A DNA stretch of 58,052 bases from an uncultured Porphyromonadaceae bacterium (GTDB lineage: Bacteria; Bacteroidota; Bacteroidia; Bacteroidales; Muribaculaceae), in assembly GCA_947174235.1 (NCBI GenBank), contig CAMWID010000011.1, positions 1 through 58,052 of the forward strand, written 5' to 3'. Below the pieces are notes generated by a model. That model was not told the origin of the DNA. It did not search any database and saw nothing but the letters and a program-made list of their open reading frames with translations. Shown one piece after another: positions 8,838 through 18,222 of the stretch; positions within the stretch are counted from its first letter, which is position 1, and each line of letters opens with the position of its first letter. A program made the position numbers and the translations under genes.

Positions 8838-11800
8838 TTAAAATTTGAAGTCAACGCCGAAGAGGAATGTCTTGGGTGTGGGGTATTTTGCCTGGTCGAT
8901 ACCTGTCTCGATCACACCGCCGTCATAGAAGGGACGTTCCGGATCCATTCCGGTGTATTTCGTGAAGGTAAAGAGATTCTGCGCTGAGAAATACAGGCGG
9001 AGGTTGAAATCACCGAGCCATTTCTCAGGGAAGGTATAGCCGAGAGTCAGCAGTTTGCAACGGAAATAGCTGCCGTCTTCAACAAAGAAGCTTGACACGC
9101 GGGTATAATTCTGGTTGAGGTCGTTGTAAGACAGACGCGGGATATCGTTGCTTGAGCCTTCACCGTTCCATGCCTTGGCGAGAGTGCCGGCATATACGTT
9201 CTGTCCGCTTGTGCCGGAATATCTTCCCTTCTGAAGGTTGAAGATATCATTTCCGAACGTACCGTAGAAATTGGCGAGGAAGTCCCATCCCTTGTAATTG
9301 AGACCGAGGTTGAAGCCGACCATCAGGTCAGGATAAGGATTGCCGATATATTTCTTGTCGTTCTCGTTGAGCTGTCCGTCGTGGTTCAGGTCAAGGAACC
9401 GGATATCTCCGGGCTGTGCGTCGGGCTGGATCAGTGTGCCGTGTTCGTCGGTGTGGGCGTATACTTCCTCCCAGTTCTGGAAAAGACCGTCTGCCTGGTA
9501 TCCGTAGAATCGGGAGATTAGTCCTCCGTCGTCATTCCTGATTATGCTTTCGGGGAGTCCGCCGCCTGCCCATACCGGACCGTCGCCGGAGAATTTGATA
9601 GCCCTGTTGCGAACTCCTGAGAGCTGCAGACCGAGGTCATATCCGAAGTCACCGACCTTGTCATGCCAGTTGAGCGACAGTTCCCATCCGCGTGCGCGCA
9701 TCTTACCGATATTCTGGGTTACGGCACCCATCCATGCCGGATTGCCGGTGATCAGGAGTGTCTGGCGCGCGTAGAGCATGTCGTGGCTTGTCTTCTGATA
9801 GAGGTCGAAAGTCACGTCGAGTCTGTTGGAAAGGAGGGAGAGGTCTATACCGAAGTCGATATCTTCCACAGTCTCCCATTTCAGATTTGGGCTTCCCATC
9901 TGTCCCACGATAGTGGAGGGATAGCGTGTCGGTGTTGATCCGAAGACGTAGTTTACGCTGTTGTCAAGAGTGGAAATGAAAAGACCGGGATTGATTGCCT
10001 GGTTGCCGACCTTGCCCCATCCGAGGCGAATCTTCGCGTTGTCAAGCCATCCGCGGGTGCCTTCCATGAAGCTTTCTTCCGAAAGGCGCCATGCGGCGGA
10101 AAGAGATGGGAACGCCGCCCATTTGTTGCCTTTTGCAAATTTAGAGCTTCCGTCGTAACGGATTGAGGCGGTAAGATAGTAGCGGCTGTCGAAATTATAC
10201 ATCACTCGTCCGAGCACTGATGCGAGAGTCTGGTAAGTGGCGCTGCCGGAAGCGAACTGGTCGCCTGTGCCGGCGCTCACCTCATGAAGGAGGTCGCTTG
10301 ACCCCGGTATGTCCTGACGGGAAGCGTTTGCCCACCAGTCGGCATAGCGTTCAGCAGTGAATCCCGCCATCGCCGTGAGATTATGTTTCTCCGCGAACGT
10401 GTCGATGTATGTCACCGTATTGTTCCACGTCCAGTTGAGGGCGTCGGAATAGTTTCTACCCGCGCTGTTCTTGGTGTTCTGTTCGAGAGCGTCGATATGG
10501 AAAGCATAATTATAGTAGTCATTACGCTGATACCATGCGTTTACGCCGAACTGAGTGCGGAGGATGAGCTGGCTGATCGGTTTAATTTCCACGTAGGGGT
10601 TCATGAGCACCTGCATCTTGGAGGTCTTGTTGTCCATACGGGCGAGCGATCCCGCAGGGTTCCATTCCTGATTGTTGTAGGAACGCTGATAATTGTTCAT
10701 CGGGTTTGCCGGATCCCACTGGTCTTCCGGACGGAAAACAGGAGTGGTCGGGTCCATCGCCATTGCGGCGGAGAAGAGTTCGGGTGAGTTTTCCCATTTC
10801 TCCATATTCGGGGCGATGTCAAGACCGGCTTTCAGCCAATCGGTGAAGTTGTATTCAGTGTTGAGACGCACATTTAGTTTGTCCCAATAACCGTAGTCGA
10901 ACTGAGAGTTGTTCTTGAAATAACCTACAGACAGACTGTAGACGTATTTTTCGTTACCGCCTCGAACGCTGAGAGAGTAGTTTTGGATGAGCGCAGTGTT
11001 GTTGACCACCTCGTCCCACCAGTCAGTTCCGTCTACATCGGCATAATCAACGTAAGGGGAGTTCCATGGAGCCACCCTGCCGTCGTTGGCATATCTGGCG
11101 TTGAACACTTTTTCATATTCGTTGGCTCCCGCGATGGAAGGCTTGTCGATATGCTGCCATCCCACGGATGCCGAGAAATCCACATGAGTCTTGCCGGCTT
11201 TGCCTTTTTTTGTGGTGATGATGACAACGCCGTTTGAAGCCCTTGTACCATAGATGGCGGAGGCGGAAGCATCCTTGAGCACCTCCATGCTCTCGATGTC
11301 ATTGTTGTTGATAAAGTTTATGTTGGAAGTGTTTAGAGGCACACCGTCAACCACATAAAGAGGTGTTGAGCCGTTGACAGATGTGACACCGCGGATCATA
11401 ACCTTGGGAGTTGTCCCGGGTCCGCCACCGGATGCCACCTGCACGCCGGGCACCCGTCCCTGAAGCGCGTCCATCGCGTTGCCTGCCACCATTTCGTTGA
11501 TCTCACCTCCCTTTATAGTGGAGATAGAGCTGGTGAGGTCGCTCTTTTTAGCCACGCCGTAACCAACGACAACAAGTTCATCAAGAGATGACGTAGTCTC
11601 TTCGAGAGCGGCGTCGATTGTGGTCTGTCCTTTTATGGGAACAGAGATCTCCTTATATCCAACGTAGTTGAAGATAAGAGTGGCGTTAGATGCCACGTTG
11701 TTAAGCATATAGTTTCCGTCAATATCGGTGGCGGTGCCTTGATTTGTGCCCTGCACGCGCACGGTTGCGCCGATCAGGGGCTCCCCGTCCGCCTTAGATG

Positions 11801-11885
11801 TGACCGTTCCGCGGACGGTAATGTTCTGCGCCATCACGGAAAGGGAGATTAGCGCGAAGCATAAAGTAAGAATATACTTTTTCAT
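8838..11885 (-). CDS. SusC-like TonB-dependent outer membrane transporter (first PUL)
   Basis: A 1015-aa glycan importer. Order: signal peptide 1-19 (ending SVMA), carboxypeptidase-regulatory-like domain about 22-100 (TVTSKADGEPLIGATV and NYVGYKE), TonB-interaction segment LDELVVVGYG, plug domain to about 225 with the SusC signature VLKDASASAIYGTRASNGVV, and a 22-strand barrel ending FLFGVDFKF with a terminal Phe. There is no STN domain, in agreement with control by the adjacent HTCS rather than by an anti-sigma factor. It lies 111 bases after the upstream lipoprotein gene, with a hairpin in the gap, and 49 bases before susD. Confidence 0.96.
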   Translation of the reverse strand: MKKYILTLCFALISLSVMAQNITVRGTVTSKADGEPLIGATVRVQGTNQGTATDIDGNYMLNNVASNATLIFNYVGYKEISVPIKGQTTIDAALEETTSSLDELVVVGYGVAKKSDLTSSISTIKGGEINEMVAGNAMDALQGRVPGVQVASGGGPGTTPKVMIRGVTSVNGSTPLYVVDGVPLNTSNINFINNNDIESMEVLKDASASAIYGTRASNGVVIITTKKGKAGKTHVDFSASVGWQHIDKPSIAGANEYEKVFNARYANDGRVAPWNSPYVDYADVDGTDWWDEVVNNTALIQNYSLSVRGGNEKYVYSLSVGYFKNNSQFDYGYWDKLNVRLNTEYNFTDWLKAGLDIAPNMEKWENSPELFSAAMAMDPTTPVFRPEDQWDPANPMNNYQRSYNNQEWNPAGSLARMDNKTSKMQVLMNPYVEIKPISQLILRTQFGVNAWYQRNDYYNYAFHIDALEQNTKNSAGRNYSDALNWTWNNTVTYIDTFAEKHNLTAMAGFTAERYADWWANASRQDIPGSSDLLHEVSAGTGDQFASGSATYQTLASVLGRVMYNFDSRYYLTASIRYDGSSKFAKGNKWAAFPSLSAAWRLSEESFMEGTRGWLDNAKIRLGWGKVGNQAINPGLFISTLDNSVNYVFGSTPTRYPSTIVGQMGSPNLKWETVEDIDFGIDLSLLSNRLDVTFDLYQKTSHDMLYARQTLLITGNPAWMGAVTQNIGKMRARGWELSLNWHDKVGDFGYDLGLQLSGVRNRAIKFSGDGPVWAGGGLPESIIRNDDGGLISRFYGYQADGLFQNWEEVYAHTDEHGTLIQPDAQPGDIRFLDLNHDGQLNENDKKYIGNPYPDLMVGFNLGLNYKGWDFLANFYGTFGNDIFNLQKGRYSGTSGQNVYAGTLAKAWNGEGSSNDIPRLSYNDLNQNYTRVSSFFVEDGSYFRCKLLTLGYTFPEKWLGDFNLRLYFSAQNLFTFTKYTGMDPERPFYDGGVIETGIDQAKYPTPKTFLFGVDFKF

Positions 11886-11924
11886 GATATGAAAATCGAA
11901 ATGTGGAAATTGTCTAAAATGTAT

Positions 11925-11960
11925 GCCGGGAGATCATGGAGATTTCCGGAATCTCCCGGC
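11925..11960 (-). other. Intercistronic hairpin before susC
   Basis: A 10-bp GC-rich stem (11925-11934 with 11951-11960) lies between the surface lipoprotein gene and susC. It has no strong T-run on the minus strand, so it is more likely an RNA-processing or stability element than an efficient terminator. Confidence 0.5.
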
Positions 11961-11996
11961 GTCAGATGAATCAGTACGAGTATGTGGGCGATGAGA

Positions 11997-13667
11997 TCAG
12001 TTCTGTGGCACAAGGCGTGCACGCTCGGTGTGTGCGTCGAAAATAAGTTTGTAAGTGCCTGAACGCTGCACCGTGGGTTTCGCCCAATTGTCGGGGACGA
12101 AGTTTTTACGGTAACTTTCGTCGCCCCAGCTTCCGAGATTGAATGCCCCGGCTCCGGGATACATGAAATTGTACTCTTCCGGATCGGTATTTATATACTT
12201 GAAGTTGAAGTAATCGTCGTTGCTTGCATAATGGGATGTCGCCGGAATATAGTTCCCGTAATACATGAACTTGCTTGGGTCGGAAGAATCATCCACACGC
12301 CATGCGGTGAAGTTCCACCATCCGTGTGAATGCCAGTTGTGGAAAGTGAAGTTCATGGTGTCGCCCCCTTCGAGCCTCCAGTCTTCATAGATGAAGATAT
12401 TGGGGTTTGAGGGATCCTGGGTCATGTGGGGCACTTTTTCCGGGTTGTCACCGTTGGGACCGTCTGTCGGTCCGAACCACCATTCCTGCCACCATATGGC
12501 GCTATCATCGTTCAGCTCCCACCATGTGTTGAGGTCGTTGCCCCCATAAGAGAGATGGGAGACCGGATTGACAGCCTCAGCCACAGAATATGTCGACAGC
12601 TGATATGTGCGGTCAAGAGTGTTCACGTCGATAAGATAGTATACGCCGGCGCGGTCAAGCTTTATCCTGCCCACTTCGTTGGGATCGTCGCCGAGCATAT
12701 CGGGATCGCTTGGATCCGGACCGAAGCATATGGGTCCGAAATCAGTCTTCTGGGCAAGGAAACAGATCTCCGTCCCCGCTTTCTCGTTATAATAGCGCAC
12801 CCTGTAGCGGTATGGACCGACGTGATCCATTGCCACGGGCACACCGAAAACGTCACTGTTGAGCTCGGCTGCGGTAGCCACGTCAGCCAGATAAATGGCT
12901 GCGAGGTCCGGAAGCTCGGAGACAGTGATGAGAGAAGAGATCGAAGTGGCGTGGGGGGCTTCGTTGGCTTCCTTGTCGTATGCGGTCACGGTAGCCTTTA
13001 GAGTCGCGGCTTCATTGGGCAGGGCAAGCTTCTCGGAGAAGCTGAAAGTCTTTGATCCGTTCCCCTGGATTGTGCGGGGGAAGCCCTGTACGGGTTCAGG
13101 GATGTCTTCGCCTGCAGTTATGTCGACAATGTCGATTTCCACATAGTCGACCACCCTGTTGTCTTCGACAGTAAACTGGAGATTGAACGCGGTCTGAGGC
13201 TTAAGAATCACAGTCACTTCCTTATCGGGAGCTGCGGTGAATACCGGGGCTGTGAAATCTCCGTCCATCGTCACTTTCACCTGCCGGGATTCCTGGCGTC
13301 CGCCTATGTCGGTGATGATGACGTCAATGACAAAGTCGTCTCCTGTCTCGTTTTCCTGAATTTTGAAAGAATAGTCGAGATCGTAGGTTTTCTGTGGCTC
13401 TCCGTAGATTTCTATAAGATTGATCCGCTTGTTGAGATTGAGAGCCTTGCATACAAGGTCAATGGTTGAGATTCCGTCGTTGTCGGTCACTTGTCCGGCG
13501 ATCTTTATTGTCCGTCCGGCTTCTGTCATCTCATGCTCCGAATAGAGAGTGAGATCGGGGGCAGCCCCGTCCACATCATTCCATTTGTCGTCGCTGCTGC
13601 ACGCGGGGATCGCCATAAAGGCGGAGAGACAAATACCCGCAGTGAGACATTTTGAAAACAGTTTCAT
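11997..13667 (-). CDS. Surface glycan-binding lipoprotein, SusE/SusF-like, first gene of the PUL
   Basis: A 556-aa lipoprotein: signal peptide with the lipobox ending IPAC (Cys about 23), then SSDD and acidic residues that favour surface display. The N-terminal half has immunoglobulin-like repeats (TIKIAGQVTDNDGIST; KVTMDGDFTAPVFTA); the C-terminal region is Trp/Tyr-rich (WWQEWWFGPTDGPN, HNWHSHGWWNF) and ends GTYKLIFDAHTERARLV, like the last domain of SusE/SusF proteins. No hydrolase motif is seen. The position before susC is unusual, since these proteins more often follow susD. It is the first gene after the HTCS-controlled promoter. Its role as a glycan binder is inferred from context and aromatic content. 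Confidence 0.75.
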   Translation of the reverse strand: MKLFSKCLTAGICLSAFMAIPACSSDDKWNDVDGAAPDLTLYSEHEMTEAGRTIKIAGQVTDNDGISTIDLVCKALNLNKRINLIEIYGEPQKTYDLDYSFKIQENETGDDFVIDVIITDIGGRQESRQVKVTMDGDFTAPVFTAAPDKEVTVILKPQTAFNLQFTVEDNRVVDYVEIDIVDITAGEDIPEPVQGFPRTIQGNGSKTFSFSEKLALPNEAATLKATVTAYDKEANEAPHATSISSLITVSELPDLAAIYLADVATAAELNSDVFGVPVAMDHVGPYRYRVRYYNEKAGTEICFLAQKTDFGPICFGPDPSDPDMLGDDPNEVGRIKLDRAGVYYLIDVNTLDRTYQLSTYSVAEAVNPVSHLSYGGNDLNTWWELNDDSAIWWQEWWFGPTDGPNGDNPEKVPHMTQDPSNPNIFIYEDWRLEGGDTMNFTFHNWHSHGWWNFTAWRVDDSSDPSKFMYYGNYIPATSHYASNDDYFNFKYINTDPEEYNFMYPGAGAFNLGSWGDESYRKNFVPDNWAKPTVQRSGTYKLIFDAHTERARLVPQN

Positions 13668-13761
13668 GCGATTTTAAGATATTAATTAATATTTATGTTT
13701 ATTAAATTTCAGTTCATACAGGGAATCATGCGTGAAATTGGTTAGGATCACATTCCGGCTG

Positions 13762-13769
13762 CAAATTTA
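13762..13769 (-). promoter_or_regulatory. -7 element of the PUL promoter
   Basis: TAAATTTG on the minus strand matches TAnnTTTG. It would start transcription near 13757, leaving a leader of about 90 bases before the first PUL gene. No -33 TTTG is present, which fits an activator-dependent promoter. Confidence 0.6.
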
Positions 13770-13796
13770 AATTATTGACATCAGGATGAGGTTAAA

Positions 13797-13830
13797 AAAT
13801 CATGCAAGGTGGATATGGAAATCATGCAAG
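13797..13830. promoter_or_regulatory. Probable HTCS operator: two 12-bp direct repeats
   Basis: AAATCATGCAAG occurs at 13797-13808 and again at 13819-13830, a 22-bp period (two helical turns). The pair ends 28 bp upstream of the -7 element of the divergent PUL operon, the expected place for an AraC-type dimer. A degraded copy (GAATCATGCGTG) lies at 13723-13734. The link to the HTCS is inferred from position. Confidence 0.7.
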
Positions 13831-13877
13831 CTTCCATTTGTGAATGAAATGCAGTTCTATATCAAAGAAAAAAACGC

Positions 13878-13885
13878 TATCTTTG
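13878..13885 (+). promoter_or_regulatory. -7 element for the HTCS gene
   Basis: TATCTTTG matches TAnnTTTG and lies 62 bases before the chosen HTCS start codon. It supports the start at 13948 over the in-frame ATG at 13786, which lies upstream of this element. Confidence 0.5.
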
Positions 13886-13947
13886 AAGTGAAAAATCAAT
13901 CATGGCTCCCATGGTCAGCAGCGGAGCTGTGGAGACAATATCTTATC

Positions 13948-16900
13948 ATGAAACAGCTTTTCTTCATTCTTTTCCTGCTCTCCTCCGTTACCTCGTTTGC
14001 TGTCCGCGATGAGTTTTCTGTGAGTTATCTCGGAGTGGAAAGCGGATTGAGCAACAACCATGTCACCGGCATCACGCAGGACAAACGCGGCTTCATATGG
14101 ATAGCCACAGACGAGGGTCTGAGCCGTTTTGACGGTCATCATTTCAAGACATATTATAAAGACGAGATATCCGAATCCTCATCCATCACCGGCAATGAAC
14201 TCAACGGGATCATAGATGACCCGAGACGGCCGATAGTCTGGATCGCCACCCAACGCGCCGGACTTGACGCATATGATTATGAGAAAGGGGAGTTCCGGTC
14301 TTACCGTCATTCGCAGGATGATCCTTCTTCGCTTATCACGGATGACGTCACGGCGGTAGCTCCGGCATCAGACGGGGGAATATGGGTGGCGACATTCTCC
14401 GGAGGCATCGACTATCTGGATCCTGACACCGGTAAATTCATCCATTTCAACAGCGGGACAGTCAGGGGGCTGCCTGACGCCTCCGTGTGGAGCGTGGCGG
14501 ACGGAGGCGACGGGTATCTTTATGTGGCGCATGAATTTGCCGGATTCTCTATAATTGATATCAAAAAAAAGACTTCCCGCCATTTCATTGCGGATCCGGG
14601 CAATCCGACGGGACTTCCGTCGTCGCATCTTAACTGTGTATATAAGGATTCGCTCAACAACGTATGGCTTGGCACCGACAGGGGTCCGGTATTGTATAAT
14701 CAAGATGGGGATACATTTACGAGTTTCGGCGATTTCTATGCTGCTCTCCGGCATTCCGTAGGGGCTATACGCCAATTCTCCAACAATCTTCTGTGGGTAG
14801 CCATGGAAAGAGGGGGCATAGCGGTGATGGAGCTTTCCGACAGCCTGTTCTCACATCCGGAGAACGTGGAATGCACTACCCTGAGATCGGATTTCGGTCC
14901 TAACCATCTTTCGAGCCCTTCGGTGAGATGTCTGTATGAGGATGATTATTCCAATGTGTGGGCAGGCAGCTGGGGAGGAGGAGTGAATATCATAAGCCGC
15001 AACGCGCCGCCGTTCAGGCTGCATCCCGCCCGTGTGGCTACGGTGAGGGGAGAGGTTCTTTCCGCCAACAGTGTGCTTTCAGTCTCGGTAGACAATGACA
15101 ACCGTATCTGGGTCGGGAAAGACAGCGGGGTGCTCGAGATGTATGACGGAGAAAGGCTCGTGAATACATTCAGCAAGGAAAAGGGGAATCTGCCGGGCGC
15201 AATAGTCCAGGCTTCCTATAAAGATCCGTCAGGAGCCATGTGGTTCGGTTTTTTCAATGAAGGGGCGTGCCGCTATGACAAAAGTTCCGGACGTTTCATT
15301 CCGGTGTTTCCAGCATCATCGAGGGTGGATGTGCGGGATATTACATCCGATTCCGGTGGAGGTATCCTTTTCGCGTCGTCAGGCGGCATGTGGCGTTATG
15401 ATCCTGGGCGGGATGCGCTTGAAGGTCCGTTTGAGGTAGGCAACAATCTTGTACGCTGCGTGTTGCCTCTTTCAGCCGACACATTGCTCATCGGCACGTT
15501 CGGAGCCGGTATGATCGTGACAGACAGTGATTTTAAAGAGATCCGTCGATACGATGTCAATTCCGGAATACCGTCAAATACAGTGAACCATATATTGCGC
15601 ACCCGCGACAACCGTATATACGTTGCGACAGGGGAAGGTCTGCTCTGTTTTGACGACATATCCGGTTCTCCGGACAATATCAGGGTATACAACCGCGCCT
15701 CCGGGCTTGCCAACAGCCACATCCTTGCTGTCGTGCAGGATCGCAGCGGGTGCATATGGTTTTCCACCAACGGAGGGATAAGCTGTCTGAGGGGAGGCGA
15801 TATTTATAATTATACCCACAGGGACCATGTGCCTATCGGCAATTTCTTCGGAAGGAGTGTGGCGTCTGACCGGCAAGGCAACATCTATTTCGGAGCCGTC
15901 AGCGGACTTTGTGTGTTTAATCCGGTGAAAGTTCTTGAGAAGGTGGCTGCCCCGCAGCCTATGATCGTGGAACTTTCCATGCTTGGCGACATGCGTAATG
16001 AAGGGATAGATGTGCAGGTGACCGGAAAAAAAGAGGTCCGTCTTGAGCCGGGACAGAACAGTTTCGACGTGTTTTTCTCTTCCAGGAATTTCGCACTTGC
16101 CGGAGAAGTGGAATATGCCTATATGCTCGAAGGTGTAGCCGACTCCTGGGTGATGCCTCGCAACGGGAATATCGCCACATTCCGAGACTTGTCGCCGGGC
16201 ACTTATGTATTCAAGGTGAAATGCAGGGTCAGAAACCAGGACTGGGGCGAACCCGCGTCGCTCAAAATAGTGTTGCCCCCTCCTTTCTGGCTGTCCTGGT
16301 GGGCAAAAACGTTATATCTTCTTGCGTTGCTTGCCCTGGTGGGGACGCTGCTTTATCTCTACCGCAAGCGGATCAACGCCGAGGCGCAGCTTAAGACCGA
16401 GAAGGAGAGGCATATGCGAGAGCAGGAGCTGAATGACGAGAGACTGCGTTTTTACACTAATATCACTCATGAGCTGCGTACCCCTTTGACCCTTATCGTG
16501 GGGCCGCTCGAGGATCTTGCCAAGGATCCGTCCATTCCGGAAAAAGGGAGGAACAGCCTTGGTATGGTGCGACGTAATGCCGGTCGTCTTCTTGACCTTG
16601 TCAACAGGATACTTGAGTTCAGGAAGACTGAGACCCAGAACCGGAGGCTGTGTGTGCGGCGCGGCAACATAGCCGCCACGGTCTACGAGGTTTCTTTGAA
16701 ATATAAAGAGCTTAACAGAAATTCGGATGTCAAGGTAGAGGTCTCCACCGAGTCGGGCGACATGCAGACGTTTTATGACAAGGAGGTGGTGCAGGTGGTT
16801 CTGGATAATCTTATCTCCAACTCTTTGAAGTATACACCCAAGGGAAATGTGAAAATAGATTGCCGCAAAGAAGAGGGAAATATAGTGATTTCCGTCGCCG

Positions 16901-17994
16901 ACACCGGTGTCGGGATCTCCAGAAGTGCGCTTTCACATATTTTTGACAGATATTATCAGGAGAAAGGTCCGCATCAGGCGGCAGGCACAGGGATAGGTCT
17001 TTCACTTGTTAAGAATCTTGTCACTCTCCATCACGGCACAGTCACGGTGTCGAGCGAGGAGGGAAAAGGCACAGAGTTTGTGGTTTCCCTCCCTGCTGAC
17101 GAGGCATATCCTGAAGCGCTGCATATAGAGGAGGAATCTGCGGAAGAAAGTCCGGTCAACACCGCCTCCGAGCCGGAAACTCCTGTCGGCGACCGTAAGC
17201 CCCTTATTCTGGTGGTGGAAGACAATGAAGACATACGGGAATATATAAAACAATCGTTTACCGATCTTTATGACGTAAGGACAGCGGAAAACGGTAAAGA
17301 GGGGCTTGAACGGGCGTTTGAGATAATGCCGAGTCTTGTGGTGAGCGATATAATGATGCCGGAGATGGATGGGGTGGAGATGACCCGCAGGCTGAAGGGG
17401 GATGTGCGTACAAGCCATATCCCGGTGATACTTCTCACCGCGAAGGAGAGTGAGTCTGACAGGGAAGAGGGTTACGCCGGTGGCGCCGACAGCTATCTTA
17501 CCAAACCCTTCAGCTCGTCGCTGCTTCAGAGCCGTATAAACAATCTTATCCTGCAGCGTATGAAGCTGACAGAGAGGTTCGCATGCCGTCCCGAACCGGT
17601 TGTTTCCGAAGGCGACGACACTATAGTCGCCAAGAGGGAGCGTCTCTTGAAATCGCTGAGCGAGGTCGACCGCAAGTTTATGGAGAAGATCAACCGGACT
17701 ATCACCGATAATCTGCCCTCGGAGAATGTGGACGTCAACTTCATAGCCGGCACCATGTGTATGAGCACGTCCACGCTCTATCGCAAGGTGAAGGCGCTCA
17801 CCGGGATCTCACCGAATGAATATATACGCAAGACCAAAATGCAGATGGCTGAAGATCTTTTGCTGAGCGGACAATACACATTCTCCGAGATCGCGTTCAA
17901 GGTCGGTATGAACAGTGTGGCTTATTTCCGCCAGTGTTTCAAAGATGAATTCGGAATGACTCCGACAGAATATATGAACGGTCTGAAGCAATGA
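13948..17994 (+). CDS. Hybrid two-component system regulator of the PUL
   Basis: A 1348-aa one-protein sensor and activator. Order: signal peptide (residues 1 to about 18), a periplasmic sensor of Reg_prop propeller repeats (many IWIAT/VWAGS-type blades, about 20-690), a Y_Y_Y domain (about 700-780), one membrane segment (about 785-805), HisKA with phospho-acceptor His841 in THELRTP, an ATPase domain with DNLISNSLKYTP and GTGIGLSL, a receiver with phospho-acceptor Asp1134 in VVSDIMMPEMDG, and a C-terminal AraC-type helix-turn-helix (about 1245-1348). All phosphotransfer residues are present. The start was moved from 13786 to 13948 because only the latter gives a signal peptide. It is divergent from the PUL and should bind its breakdown products and activate the PUL. 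Confidence 0.96.
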   Translation: MKQLFFILFLLSSVTSFAVRDEFSVSYLGVESGLSNNHVTGITQDKRGFIWIATDEGLSRFDGHHFKTYYKDEISESSSITGNELNGIIDDPRRPIVWIATQRAGLDAYDYEKGEFRSYRHSQDDPSSLITDDVTAVAPASDGGIWVATFSGGIDYLDPDTGKFIHFNSGTVRGLPDASVWSVADGGDGYLYVAHEFAGFSIIDIKKKTSRHFIADPGNPTGLPSSHLNCVYKDSLNNVWLGTDRGPVLYNQDGDTFTSFGDFYAALRHSVGAIRQFSNNLLWVAMERGGIAVMELSDSLFSHPENVECTTLRSDFGPNHLSSPSVRCLYEDDYSNVWAGSWGGGVNIISRNAPPFRLHPARVATVRGEVLSANSVLSVSVDNDNRIWVGKDSGVLEMYDGERLVNTFSKEKGNLPGAIVQASYKDPSGAMWFGFFNEGACRYDKSSGRFIPVFPASSRVDVRDITSDSGGGILFASSGGMWRYDPGRDALEGPFEVGNNLVRCVLPLSADTLLIGTFGAGMIVTDSDFKEIRRYDVNSGIPSNTVNHILRTRDNRIYVATGEGLLCFDDISGSPDNIRVYNRASGLANSHILAVVQDRSGCIWFSTNGGISCLRGGDIYNYTHRDHVPIGNFFGRSVASDRQGNIYFGAVSGLCVFNPVKVLEKVAAPQPMIVELSMLGDMRNEGIDVQVTGKKEVRLEPGQNSFDVFFSSRNFALAGEVEYAYMLEGVADSWVMPRNGNIATFRDLSPGTYVFKVKCRVRNQDWGEPASLKIVLPPPFWLSWWAKTLYLLALLALVGTLLYLYRKRINAEAQLKTEKERHMREQELNDERLRFYTNITHELRTPLTLIVGPLEDLAKDPSIPEKGRNSLGMVRRNAGRLLDLVNRILEFRKTETQNRRLCVRRGNIAATVYEVSLKYKELNRNSDVKVEVSTESGDMQTFYDKEVVQVVLDNLISNSLKYTPKGNVKIDCRKEEGNIVISVADTGVGISRSALSHIFDRYYQEKGPHQAAGTGIGLSLVKNLVTLHHGTVTVSSEEGKGTEFVVSLPADEAYPEALHIEEESAEESPVNTASEPETPVGDRKPLILVVEDNEDIREYIKQSFTDLYDVRTAENGKEGLERAFEIMPSLVVSDIMMPEMDGVEMTRRLKGDVRTSHIPVILLTAKESESDREEGYAGGADSYLTKPFSSSLLQSRINNLILQRMKLTERFACRPEPVVSEGDDTIVAKRERLLKSLSEVDRKFMEKINRTITDNLPSENVDVNFIAGTMCMSTSTLYRKVKALTGISPNEYIRKTKMQMAEDLLLSGQYTFSEIAFKVGMNSVAYFRQCFKDEFGMTPTEYMNGLKQ

Positions 17995-18065
17995 CCTTTT
18001 GTCATGGAATTACGGTCGGAACGGTGTCATTTGCCAAGTTTCGTAACGGTTTGAGACTTTTTTAT

Positions 18066-18073
18066 TAATTTTG
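18066..18073 (+). promoter_or_regulatory. -7 element before the NSS transporter
   Basis: TAATTTTG matches TAnnTTTG. A TTTG at 18050-18053 is closer than usual (12-base spacer), so the -33 part is doubtful. The leader would be about 145 bases; I see no known riboswitch in it. Confidence 0.45.
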
Positions 18074-18222
18074 CGTTATATTAAATGACTGTCGCCGGAT
18101 ATGTGCCGATGCGTGCGATATGAAAGCGGACTTTATTCTTGATATCGCTTCTCAATAGGATTGGCACAGGTGGCATTATGGCATAGTTGACATTATATGT
18201 GAAATAATAGCTAAGACAAGGT

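Noticed and set aside
13786..13947. 54-residue N-terminal extension of the HTCS
   Set aside because: It would start upstream of the -7 element and bury the signal peptide; the ATG at 13948 is better.
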